DNA from: CALCHA01 sp035548175
Lineage (GTDB): Bacteria; Planctomycetota; Phycisphaerae; WQYP01
Length of the DNA: 64,000 nt
Assembly: GCA_035548175.1 (NCBI GenBank)
Contig: DASZTO010000004.1
Coordinates: forward strand, 6,709-70,708
Direction: 5' to 3'
The notes under the pieces were generated by a model. The model worked only from the letters and a program-made list of their open reading frames with translations, did no database searches and was not told where the DNA came from. Position numbers and translations under genes: made by a program. This document shows positions 49,847 through 58,307 of this stretch, in pieces. How positions within the stretch are numbered: the stretch's first letter is position 1; every line of letters starts with the position of its first letter.

Positions 49847-50995
49847 CTATCGGCTTTCGCGAATTTTGTTGAAAAATTCGCGATGCCGCGTCACCATCCC
49901 CCCCACCGAAAAACGCTCCGCCACCCTCTCACCGGTCGATTTTCCCTCTCCGGGGGGCACAGTGGGTGAAAAGGGGGCGACCCCTCCGATGCCCAGCACC
50001 CGCGCCAACGCCTCCGCGAACCGCTCCGGACTCCCCGGCGGCTCCACCAGAATTCCGTCCACGCCCGTCCGCACGATCTCCCGCGTCACCACCGTGTCCA
50101 TCGCCACCACCGGCACCCCCGCCGCCATCGCCTCCACCAGCACCAACCCAAACCCCTCCTCCTCCGATGGCAAACAGACGCAGGTAAACCGGGGATACCA
50201 CCGCTCCGGTTCCGCCGTCGCTTCCACAAAATGAACCCGCGTTTGAATCCCCAACTGCTCCGCCAGCGCCCGCAATCGCCCCTCCTCCGCCCCATACCCC
50301 ACCATCGCCAGATGCACCGCCTCGATCAATCCGGCCGCCCTGATCAACAGGTCTAGCTGCTTTACCCGATCAAACCGCCCCACATACCCCACCACCTTCG
50401 CCCCCTCCGGCCAAGGAACCGTCTCCACCCGAATCGCCCGTGCAAACCGCTCGACATCAATCCCATTCGGAATCACCACTCCCTCCCGCACGCGCCCATA
50501 CCGCTTCACCCGCTCCAGCACCGCCCCCGAAGGCACAATCATCGCATCCCCAAACTTCGCCGCCCACCCGAGCGCCCGCCAATGCCACCCCGGCCGCCGC
50601 TGCAACGTATGAATTCCCTGCACAAACCTCGGCCGCCGCGCCTTGTCGATTCCCTTCATCGCCAGCGCCGTGAGCACATTGGCATGCACCAGCACCGAAT
50701 ACACAATCTCCGCCCCGCTCTCCGCCAGGATCCGCCGCAACGCCCGCCGCCCGCGCCAAAATCCCCACGCCCCGCGAATACCCAGCGTCCGCACCGAAAT
50801 CCCAGCCTCCTGCAACTGCTCCGCAATCGTCTTCCCGCTGGATATTCCCCCTACCGGCAACGCCTTCAACGCAATCACGTCCACACGCCACCCCCAATCC
50901 CGCTTCAACCCCACCGCCAGATCGCGCAGCCACCGCGGCGAACCCCCCATCTCCAGGTCCGTAATCACCAGCACGATCTTGCCGCCATCGCCCAT
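49847..50995 (-). CDS. GT4-family glycosyltransferase
   Basis: The 382-aa product (from ATG 50995, 8 bases after GGGAGA) has the GT-B layout: KIVLVITDLEMGGSPRWLRD near the N-terminus, VVIPNGIDVERFARAI at the domain border, GAKVVGYVGRFDRVKQLDLL, then CVCLPSEEEGFGLVLVEAMA with the EEGFGLVLVEA nucleotide-sugar motif of GT4. It uses an NDP-sugar and probably builds a surface polysaccharide or glycolipid; donor and acceptor are unknown. It is divergent from the carbohydrate unit that follows, so regulation may be shared. Confidence 0.92.
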   Translation of the reverse strand: MGDGGKIVLVITDLEMGGSPRWLRDLAVGLKRDWGWRVDVIALKALPVGGISSGKTIAEQLQEAGISVRTLGIRGAWGFWRGRRALRRILAESGAEIVYSVLVHANVLTALAMKGIDKARRPRFVQGIHTLQRRPGWHWRALGWAAKFGDAMIVPSGAVLERVKRYGRVREGVVIPNGIDVERFARAIRVETVPWPEGAKVVGYVGRFDRVKQLDLLIRAAGLIEAVHLAMVGYGAEEGRLRALAEQLGIQTRVHFVEATAEPERWYPRFTCVCLPSEEEGFGLVLVEAMAAGVPVVAMDTVVTREIVRTGVDGILVEPPGSPERFAEALARVLGIGGVAPFSPTVPPGEGKSTGERVAERFSVGGMVTRHREFFNKIRESR

Positions 50996-51118
50996 CCCCC
51001 GATTCTCCCCCGCCCTCCGCCTTTTCAGCAAGCCGTATCCGAATCTGCTCCGCTGGGTTATTCTCTTGGGCCCTTTTCATGCTCGGAGCACCGCGCGGCA
51101 ACGCGCGGATTGACGCCC

Positions 51119-54100
51119 ATGCCTGCCGCTTCCCGCCTTCACCTCCCGGACGCTCCGCCAGATCAATCCGCTGCCCCCGTCAGGGCCTGGCGCCAGCCCG
51201 TCACCCTCGATACCTACCTCCCCGCCGCCCCCGAGCCCTGCCCGATGTTCCTCGAAAAGCGCGTCTATCAGGGCAGCAGCGGCCGCGTGTATCCGCTCCC
51301 GGTCGTCGAACGCATCGCCGAAAATTCCGTGCCCCACGCCTGGGACGCCATCCATATAGAGAACGAATATCTCCGGCTCATGATCCTCCCCGACATCGGC
51401 GGCCGCATCCATGTCGGTCTCGACAAGGCCAACGGCTACGACTTCTTTTACCGCCAGAATGTCATCAAGCCCGCCCTTGTCGGCCTTGCCGGCCCCTGGA
51501 TTTCGGGCGGCGTGGAATTCAACTGGCCGCAGCACCATCGCCCCTCCACCTTCATGCCCACCGACATCGAGATCGAACGCCACTCCGACGGCTCAATCAC
51601 CGTCTGGTGCAGCGAGCACGAACCCATGAACCGTATGAAAGGGATGCACGGCGTCTGCCTCCATCCCGGCACAAATGTGATCGAACTCAAGGCCCGAGTC
51701 TTCAATCGGACCGAGCTCACCCAAACCTTCCTCTGGTGGGCCAACGTCGCCACTCGCGTGCATGAACACTATCAAAGTTTCTTTCCGCCTGATGTGCACT
51801 ATGTCGCCGACCATGCAAAGAGAGCCATGAGCGCTTTTCCGCTGTGCACCGGCCGGTATTACGGCGTCGATTATGCCGCCCGCGCCGCCCACGGCGTCCC
51901 CGCTGACGAAACCCCGCGCTGCTTCGTCCCCCCCGCCGGCAACTACCCGCCCAACGATTTAAGCTGGTACGCCAACATCCCCGTGCCCACCAGCTACATG
52001 GCCATGGGCAGCCGCGAGGATTTCTTCGGCGGGTACGACCACGCCGCCCGCGCCGGCCTTATCCACTTCGCCGACCGCCGCATCGCTCCAGGAAAGAAAC
52101 AATGGACCTGGGGTAATCATGACTTCGGTTATGCGTGGGATCGACATCTTACCGATAACGATGGCCCTTATATAGAACTTATGGCGGGCGTCTATACCGA
52201 CAACCAGCCCGATTTCTCTTACCTTGCGGCCGGCGAAACCCGCACGTGGTCCCAGTTCTGGTATCCCATCCAGAAAATCGGCCCCGCCATCCAAGCGAAT
52301 CTGGACGCCGCCCTCAGCCTCGCCCGTCAGGAGAACGCCACGCGCGTCGGCATCGCCGCCACGCGCCCTCTGGCCAACGCCTGCATCACTGTCTTCGCCA
52401 ACGGCACGCTTCTCAAAGAGTGGCAAACCGACCTTGGCCCCGACCGCCCCTTCTTCGCCGACCTGCCTGACACCGATCCGCAAACCGTCGCCATCACCGT
52501 CACCCACGCCGCCGGCCAAACGCTCCTTTCCTACACGCCCGCCAGCACCAAACACACCGATATCCCCCCGGCCGCCAAGGAACCCGCGCTCCCCGCCGCC
52601 ATCGCCACTACCGACGAACTCTACCTCATTGGCCTGCACCTCGAACAATACCGCCACGCCACCCGCATGCCCGAGGAGTACTGGCGCGAAGCCCTCCGCC
52701 GCGAGCCCGACAACATCCGCTGCAACACCGCCATGGGCTGGTTCCACTATCGCCGCGGCGAATTTCCCGCCGCCCTCGCCCACTTCCAGCGCGCGGTCGA
52801 CATTCTCACGCGCTGGAATCCCAACCCCCGCGATGGCGAAGCCCATTATGGCCTCGGCCTCACCCTCGCTCGCCTCAACCGCCCCGCCGATGCCTACGAC
52901 GCCTTCGCTAAATCCGCCTGGAACTATGCATTCCAGTCCCCCGCGTTCTTCGAACTCGCCCGCCTCGATTGCAAACTTTCCGACTGGTCCACCGCCGAGG
53001 AACGCCTCCGGCGGGTCCTCGCGGTCAATCACGACCATCTCCAGGCGCGCGACCTCCTGGCCATCGTCCTGCGCCGCCTCCTTCGCTTCGGCGAGGCCGA
53101 CCGCCTCCTCGCGGAAACGCTGCGCCTCGATCCGCTCGACCACTGGGCCCGCCACATCGCCGGCAAGCCGTTCACCGCCGGCCTTCGGGTCGCCCTCGAC
53201 ATCGCGTGGGACCTCCTTCACGCCGGCATGTACGCCGAAGCGCTCACCCTCCTCCAGCACGCCGACGCCGCCCAGGACCCGAAAAAATCCATCGATTCCG
53301 CGCGAGCCTGCTCCGATCCCGACCTCGGCGCTCCTCTTCTGACCGCCTATCTCCAGGCCTACCTCCACCACCTCGCCGGCAACGCCCCCGCTTCCGCCGC
53401 CGCCCTCCAGCGTGCCCGTGCACTTTCTCCCGAGTACTGCTTTCCCGCCCGCCTCGACGAAGCCGCGCTCCTGGAATGGGCCGCCGCCGCCGATCCCGAT
53501 TGCGCCCATCCGCATCATCTCCTGGGCAACTGGCTTTACGACCGGAAGCGCCATCGCGACGCCATCGACCACTGGCAAAGCGCTGCCGCCATTGACCCCG
53601 CTAACCCTATCATTTCGAGAAACCTCGGAATCGGGTATTTTAACATCCTTCACGATCCGACCCAGGCCACAGAGGCCTATGACCGTTCCTTCGCGGCCGC
53701 CCCCACGAGCGCCCGCATCCTCTACGAACGCGATCAGCTCTGGAAACGACTCGCCGAGCCCCCCGCCAAACGGCTCGCCGAACTCGAAAAATTTCCATCC
53801 CTCACCGCGCAGCGCGACGACCTCGCCCTGGAACTCGCCACCCTGTACAACGACGTCGCCAACCCGGCCGCCGCCCTGCGCATCCTCACCGCCCGCCGCT
53901 TCCAACCCTGGGAAGGCGGCGAAGGCCTCGCCCTCGGCCAATACGTGCGCGCCCAGCTCGCTCTCGGCCGCGACGCTCTGCAGAATGACAACCCCGGCGC
54001 CTCCCTCGCCCATTTCCAATCCGCCCTCTCGCCCCCCGAGAACCTCGGCGAAGCGCGCCATCTCCTGGCCAACCAGAGCGATATCCACTACTGGCTCGGC

Positions 54101-54562
54101 AAAGCTCACGCCGCGCTGGGAAACGTCCCCGCCGCCCGCCATCACTTCACCGCCGCCGCCCACGCCACCGGCGACTTCCAGGAAATGTCCGTCCGCGAAT
54201 ACTCCCCCATGTCCTTCTATTCCGCGCTCGCCCTCCGCGAGCTCGGCCGCCAATCCGACGCCGACAACCTCCTTGATGCCCTCGCCGCCTATGGCCAGAA
54301 ACTCATCGATACCCCCGCCAAAATCGACTATTTCGCCACCAGCCTCCCCACCATGCTGCTCTTCGACGATGATCTCCAGCAGCGCGCCGCCATCGAGGGC
54401 GCTTTCCTTATCGCCCTCTCCCACTTCGGCCTCCACCGCCCGAGTGACGCCCGGCCCCTGCTCGAAAACATCCTTCGTCAAAATCCCGCGCACGCAGGGG
54501 CGCACGTTTGGCTTAAAGATGATTTAATGCTCGCTGGCCCCGCGGCCAACCTCACCCCGTAA
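51119..54562 (+). CDS. DUF5107 protein with C-terminal TPR array
   Basis: The 1147-aa product (ATG 51119) has an N-terminal DUF5107-type beta-sandwich region: WDAIHIENEYLRLMILPDIG, GGRIHVGLDKANGYDFFYRQ, GGVEFNWPQHHRPSTFMPTD and HEPMNRMKGMHGVCLHPGTN. From about residue 500 there are TPR units (CNTAMGWFHYRRGEFPAALA, LARLNRPADAYDAFAKSAWN, and LGNWLYDRKRHRDAIDHWQS). DUF5107 resembles mutarotase-like sugar-binding folds and is often found with carbohydrate transport genes; no reaction is proved. No signal peptide is evident, so it would act in the cytoplasm, perhaps on imported sugar. Confidence 0.85.
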   Translation: MPAASRLHLPDAPPDQSAAPVRAWRQPVTLDTYLPAAPEPCPMFLEKRVYQGSSGRVYPLPVVERIAENSVPHAWDAIHIENEYLRLMILPDIGGRIHVGLDKANGYDFFYRQNVIKPALVGLAGPWISGGVEFNWPQHHRPSTFMPTDIEIERHSDGSITVWCSEHEPMNRMKGMHGVCLHPGTNVIELKARVFNRTELTQTFLWWANVATRVHEHYQSFFPPDVHYVADHAKRAMSAFPLCTGRYYGVDYAARAAHGVPADETPRCFVPPAGNYPPNDLSWYANIPVPTSYMAMGSREDFFGGYDHAARAGLIHFADRRIAPGKKQWTWGNHDFGYAWDRHLTDNDGPYIELMAGVYTDNQPDFSYLAAGETRTWSQFWYPIQKIGPAIQANLDAALSLARQENATRVGIAATRPLANACITVFANGTLLKEWQTDLGPDRPFFADLPDTDPQTVAITVTHAAGQTLLSYTPASTKHTDIPPAAKEPALPAAIATTDELYLIGLHLEQYRHATRMPEEYWREALRREPDNIRCNTAMGWFHYRRGEFPAALAHFQRAVDILTRWNPNPRDGEAHYGLGLTLARLNRPADAYDAFAKSAWNYAFQSPAFFELARLDCKLSDWSTAEERLRRVLAVNHDHLQARDLLAIVLRRLLRFGEADRLLAETLRLDPLDHWARHIAGKPFTAGLRVALDIAWDLLHAGMYAEALTLLQHADAAQDPKKSIDSARACSDPDLGAPLLTAYLQAYLHHLAGNAPASAAALQRARALSPEYCFPARLDEAALLEWAAAADPDCAHPHHLLGNWLYDRKRHRDAIDHWQSAAAIDPANPIISRNLGIGYFNILHDPTQATEAYDRSFAAAPTSARILYERDQLWKRLAEPPAKRLAELEKFPSLTAQRDDLALELATLYNDVANPAAALRILTARRFQPWEGGEGLALGQYVRAQLALGRDALQNDNPGASLAHFQSALSPPENLGEARHLLANQSDIHYWLGKAHAALGNVPAARHHFTAAAHATGDFQEMSVREYSPMSFYSALALRELGRQSDADNLLDALAAYGQKLIDTPAKIDYFATSLPTMLLFDDDLQQRAAIEGAFLIALSHFGLHRPSDARPLLENILRQNPAHAGAHVWLKDDLMLAGPAANLTP

Positions 54563-54566
54563 ACCC

Positions 54567-54583
54567 CGCGCGGTCCCCGCGCG
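54567..54583 (+). promoter_or_regulatory. Intercistronic hairpin before araF
   Basis: A 7-bp stem (cgcgcgg with ccgcgcg) closes a 3-base loop and is followed by TTT, just after the DUF5107 stop. A partial stop here, or protection of the downstream message, would let the abundant binding protein be made at a different level from the DUF5107 protein. Confidence 0.45.
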
Positions 54584-54619
54584 TTTCGTCAGTCCCTCTG
54601 CTTGCGGAAGGAAACGATC

Positions 54620-55654
54620 ATGCTCAAGTCCCTCTCTCTGGCCGCTCTTGCCGCCTCCGTCACCTTCGCGCTGGCGCTCGCCGGTTGCGGCGGCGGCTCC
54701 GGCGGCGGTTCCGCCTCCTCCCAGTCCGCCTCCAACATCAAGATCGGCTTCATCGTCAAGGCACCCGATGAACCCTGGTTCCAGCGCGAATGGCACTTCG
54801 CCGATGAAACCGCCGCCAAGGACGGCTTCACCGTCATCCATGCCCAGGGCCAGGACGGCGAAAAAGTTTCCGCCGCCATCCAGAACCTCGCCGTTCAGGG
54901 CGCCCAGGGCTTTGTCATCTGCACGCCGGACGTCAAACTCGGACCCGCCATCGTCGCCCAGGCCAATCAGAACGGGATGAAGGTCATCGCGGTCGACGAC
55001 CAGTTCGTCGGCGCCGACGGCAAGCCGATGACCAACGTTCCCTACATCGGCATCGACGCCAAAAAGATCGGCAACCTCGTCGGCCAAACCCTGATGGAAC
55101 AAATGAAGGCCCACAAGTGGGACATGGCCGATACCGCCCTGTGCGCCATCACCTTTGAAGAACTCCCCACCGCCAAGGACCGCACCGACGGCGCCATCGA
55201 CGCCTGCGAAGCCGGTGGCCTCCCGGCGGATCAGGTCTTCAAGGCCCCCATGACCAAGTCCAACCTCGAGCAGGCCAAAATCGCCGCCACCAACCTCCAT
55301 ACGCAGCATCCCAACGTCAAGCACTGGCTTATCTGCGGCATGAACGATCCCGTGGTCATCGGCGGCGTCCGCGCGTTTGAAGAAGCCGGCCTTACCGCCG
55401 ACAACATCATCGGCGTCGGCATCAACGGCGACCAGGTCGCCATCGACGAACTCAATCGCCCCCAGGTCACGGGCTTCTACGGAACCGTCCTGCTCTCCGC
55501 CCGCACCCACGGATCCAACACCGTCCAGATGATGTATGACTGGATCAAGGACGGTAAAACGCCCCCGATGGATACCCGCACCACCGGCACCGTCATCAAC
55601 CGCGAAAATTTCCACCAGGTGCTCAAAGAGCAGGGCGTCCCCGAAAAATCCTGA
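54620..55654 (+). CDS. araF: L-arabinose-type ABC transporter substrate-binding lipoprotein
   Basis: The 344-aa product (ATG 54620, AAGGAA 6 bases before) has a lipobox signal (LALAGC) and a Gly/Ser linker. It then follows E. coli AraF closely: IKIGFIVKAPDEPWFQREWH, GAQGFVICTPDVKLGPAIVA, KVIAVDDQFVGADGKPM, ALCAITFEELPTAKDRTDGA, VKHWLICGMNDPVVIGGVRA and IIGVGINGDQVAIDEL. The pentapeptide spacing and the CTPD, DDQF and MNDP motifs are those lining the arabinose site. L-arabinose or a related pentose/hexose (D-galactose also binds AraF) is the likely ligand. As a lipoprotein it would be held at the inner or outer membrane. Confidence 0.9.
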   Translation: MLKSLSLAALAASVTFALALAGCGGGSGGGSASSQSASNIKIGFIVKAPDEPWFQREWHFADETAAKDGFTVIHAQGQDGEKVSAAIQNLAVQGAQGFVICTPDVKLGPAIVAQANQNGMKVIAVDDQFVGADGKPMTNVPYIGIDAKKIGNLVGQTLMEQMKAHKWDMADTALCAITFEELPTAKDRTDGAIDACEAGGLPADQVFKAPMTKSNLEQAKIAATNLHTQHPNVKHWLICGMNDPVVIGGVRAFEEAGLTADNIIGVGINGDQVAIDELNRPQVTGFYGTVLLSARTHGSNTVQMMYDWIKDGKTPPMDTRTTGTVINRENFHQVLKEQGVPEKS

Positions 55655-55670
55655 CACCACCGGGACTCAC

Positions 55671-57257
55671 ATGACCAGCTCTCCCGCAGCCCCCGCCTCG
55701 GATCTCTTGCGATTCGAGGCGGTCACCAAAACCTATCCCGGCGTCCGCGCGCTGGAAGGAGTCTCCTTCTCCGTCGCCGCCGGTTCCGTTCATGCGCTCC
55801 TGGGCGAAAATGGCGCCGGCAAATCCACGCTGCTCAAAACGCTCTCCGGCGCCCACCTCCCCACCTCCGGCAACCTCGTCGTCGATGGCAAGCCCGTGGT
55901 CTTCCGATCCACCACCGAGGCACTCGCCGCCGGCGTCGCCGTCATCTACCAGGAACTCCACCTCGTCCCCCACCTCTCGGTTGCAGAAAACCTCTACCTC
56001 GGTCACCTCCCCACCACCGTCGGCGTCATCCGCAAGTCCGAGCTCTACGATCTCGCCTCCCGCCAGCTCCAGCGCGTCGGCGAAACCTTCCATCCCAAGA
56101 CCCCCCTCTACCGCCTCTCCCTCGGCCAGCGGCAGATGGTCGAAATCGCCAAGGCCCTCTCCTGGGGCGCCCGCATCCTCGCCTTCGACGAGCCCACCTC
56201 CTCACTCTCCGCCCGGGAAATCACCAAGCTCTTCGAAGTCATCGGCGACCTCAAACAGCAGAACTGCGCCATCCTTTACGTCACCCACCGCATGGAGGAG
56301 GTCTTCCGCATCTGCGACGCCGCCACCGTCCTTCGCGATGGCAAGCACGTCGTCACCTACAATTCACTGGAAAGCTCCAGCGCCCAACCCGGCGGAAAAG
56401 TCACCCACGACCAGATCGTCAAAGCCATGGTCGGCCGCGAACTCGCCGATATTTACGCCTATCGCCCCCGCACCCCGGACGCCGCCGCTCCGCCCGCCCT
56501 GGAAATCCAAAACCTCCGCGGCGCCGGCATGAAGCACGCCGTCTCTTTCAAGGTCGCGCCCGGTGAAATTCTCGGGCTCTTCGGCCTCGTCGGGGCGGGT
56601 CGCTCGGAAACGCTCAAAGTCATTTTCGGCGGCAACCGCAAAAAACAGGGCCGCATCCTCGTCGACGGCCATGACTCCGACATCTCCAACCCCCGCCGCG
56701 CCATCCACGACGGCGTCCTGCTTTGCCCGGAAGACCGCAAGAAAGAAGGCATCGTTCCCGTCCGCTCCGTCCTCGAAAACATCAACATCTCCGCACGCCA
56801 CCGCGAATCCCTCGGCGGCGTGATCATCCGCCCGCGCTGGGAAAAACAGAACGCCCTCAAACGCATCAAGGAACTCGCCGTCAAAACGCCCTCCCCCGCC
56901 CAGGAAATCCGGTTCCTCTCCGGCGGGAACCAGCAGAAAGCCATCCTCGGCCGCTGGCTCTCCGAAAAAATCCGCGTCATGCTGCTCGATGAGCCCACCC
57001 GCGGCATCGACGTTGGCGCCAAAGCCGAAATCTACAACATCCTCTACTCGCTCGCCGAACGCGGCATCGGCGTCGTCGTCGTCTCCTCGGACCTCCCGGA
57101 AGTCATGGGGGTCTCCGATCGCATCCTGGTCATGCGCGAAGGCCAGATCGCCCTCGACGTCAAGCGCGGCCAGGCCACCCCCGAGCAAATCCTCGCCGCC
57201 GCTCTACCCCTCGGTGGCTCCGCCCCCGCCGACTCTAGCAAAGGAAATCCCTCGTGA
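55671..57257 (+). CDS. araG: Arabinose/ribose-type ABC transporter ATPase (two ABC domains)
   Basis: The 528-aa product carries two nucleotide-binding domains as in AraG, RbsA and MglA. Domain 1: Walker A ALLGENGAGKSTLLKTLS, signature LSLGQRQMVEIAKALS, Walker B ILAFDEPTSSLS. Domain 2: GLFGLVGAGRSETLKVIF (a degenerate Walker A, as usual for this half), LSGGNQQKAILGRWLS and MLLDEPTRGIDVGAKAEIYN. It starts 16 bases after araF and overlaps the permease start. It powers uptake in the membrane complex with AraH. Confidence 0.94.
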   Translation: MTSSPAAPASDLLRFEAVTKTYPGVRALEGVSFSVAAGSVHALLGENGAGKSTLLKTLSGAHLPTSGNLVVDGKPVVFRSTTEALAAGVAVIYQELHLVPHLSVAENLYLGHLPTTVGVIRKSELYDLASRQLQRVGETFHPKTPLYRLSLGQRQMVEIAKALSWGARILAFDEPTSSLSAREITKLFEVIGDLKQQNCAILYVTHRMEEVFRICDAATVLRDGKHVVTYNSLESSSAQPGGKVTHDQIVKAMVGRELADIYAYRPRTPDAAAPPALEIQNLRGAGMKHAVSFKVAPGEILGLFGLVGAGRSETLKVIFGGNRKKQGRILVDGHDSDISNPRRAIHDGVLLCPEDRKKEGIVPVRSVLENINISARHRESLGGVIIRPRWEKQNALKRIKELAVKTPSPAQEIRFLSGGNQQKAILGRWLSEKIRVMLLDEPTRGIDVGAKAEIYNILYSLAERGIGVVVVSSDLPEVMGVSDRILVMREGQIALDVKRGQATPEQILAAALPLGGSAPADSSKGNPS

Positions 57258-58276
57258 GCGAACTCTCACCCGCCCAGCTCTCCCTCGGCAAGCGCGCCGC
57301 GCAGATCCTCCAGGACACCGGCATGCTCGCCGCCCTCGTCGTCCTCTTCGTCGCCTGCTGCATCACTGTCCCCAATTTCGGCACCCTCAAAAATTTCGAA
57401 GGCATCCTCATCGCCGTCTCGACCGTCGGCATCATCTCCACCACCATGCTCTTCTGCCTCGCCTCCGGCAATTTCGATCTTTCCGTCGGAACCCTCGCCC
57501 CCTGCGCCGGCGTCATCACCGCTCTGGTCATGCAGAAAACCGCCAAGCTCCCCTGGTATGAATCCTTCGCCCTGGGCACCGGATCGGCCATCGCCTTCGG
57601 CGCGCTCGTCGGCTTCATCAACGGCTTCGTCGTCGCCGTCTGCCGCATCAACCCCCTCATCACCACGCTCGCCACCATGCAGATGGTCAAAGGCTTCGGC
57701 CTGGTGATCTCCGATTCCCAATCCATCTCCGATTACCAGCCCGCGGTCATCAAACTCGGTTCCGCCGCCTTCCCCGCCTTTTACACCCCCGACCACATGC
57801 CCATCTTCCGCCTCACGGTCCCCGTCTGGATCTGCTTCGCCTGCTTCGCTCTCTTCGGCTTCATCCTCAATTGGACCACCTTCGGGCGCGACACCCTCGC
57901 CATCGGCGGCAACGAGGAAGCCGCACGCCTCGCCGGCGTCCCCGTCATCCGCACCAAAATCCTCATCTTCACCATCCAGGGAATCGTCACCGCCATCGCC
58001 GGCATCCTCATCCTCGCACGCACCGGCGCCATCCAGCAGGACACCTCCCAGGGCCTCGAACTCCTCGTCATCGCCGCCTGCGTCCTCGGCGGCGTCTCCC
58101 TCACCGGCGGCATCGGAAAAATGTCCTACGTCATCGCCGGCGTCTTCATCATGGGCATCGTCGACAACGCTCAATCTCTCAAAGACATCCAGCCCCCCTA
58201 CCGCTACGTCGTTTCCGGCGCCATCCTCCTCGCCGCCGTCCTCTTCGACCGCTTCAAACAAAAACGCTCCGCCTGA
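57254..58276 (+). CDS. araH: Arabinose/ribose-type ABC transporter permease
   Basis: The GTG start overlaps the ATPase stop (GTGA). The 340-aa product is hydrophobic, with about ten membrane helices, and has RbsC/AraH landmarks: NFGTLKNFEGILIAVSTVGI, CLASGNFDLSVGTLAPCAGV, LVGFINGFVVAVCRINPLIT, GRDTLAIGGNEEAARLAGVP, ELLVIAACVLGGVSLTGGIG and GVFIMGIVDNAQSL. It forms the channel for the AraFG system. Confidence 0.93.
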   Translation: MSELSPAQLSLGKRAAQILQDTGMLAALVVLFVACCITVPNFGTLKNFEGILIAVSTVGIISTTMLFCLASGNFDLSVGTLAPCAGVITALVMQKTAKLPWYESFALGTGSAIAFGALVGFINGFVVAVCRINPLITTLATMQMVKGFGLVISDSQSISDYQPAVIKLGSAAFPAFYTPDHMPIFRLTVPVWICFACFALFGFILNWTTFGRDTLAIGGNEEAARLAGVPVIRTKILIFTIQGIVTAIAGILILARTGAIQQDTSQGLELLVIAACVLGGVSLTGGIGKMSYVIAGVFIMGIVDNAQSLKDIQPPYRYVVSGAILLAAVLFDRFKQKRSA

Positions 58277-58307
58277 CCCCCGCTGAACCATTTTTTGAGG
58301 GCCTCTC

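Noticed and set aside
51959..54505. An 848-codon minus-strand frame opposite the DUF5107 gene
   Set aside because: The sequence is Gly/Glu/Val-rich without motifs; the plus strand is clearly the coding one.
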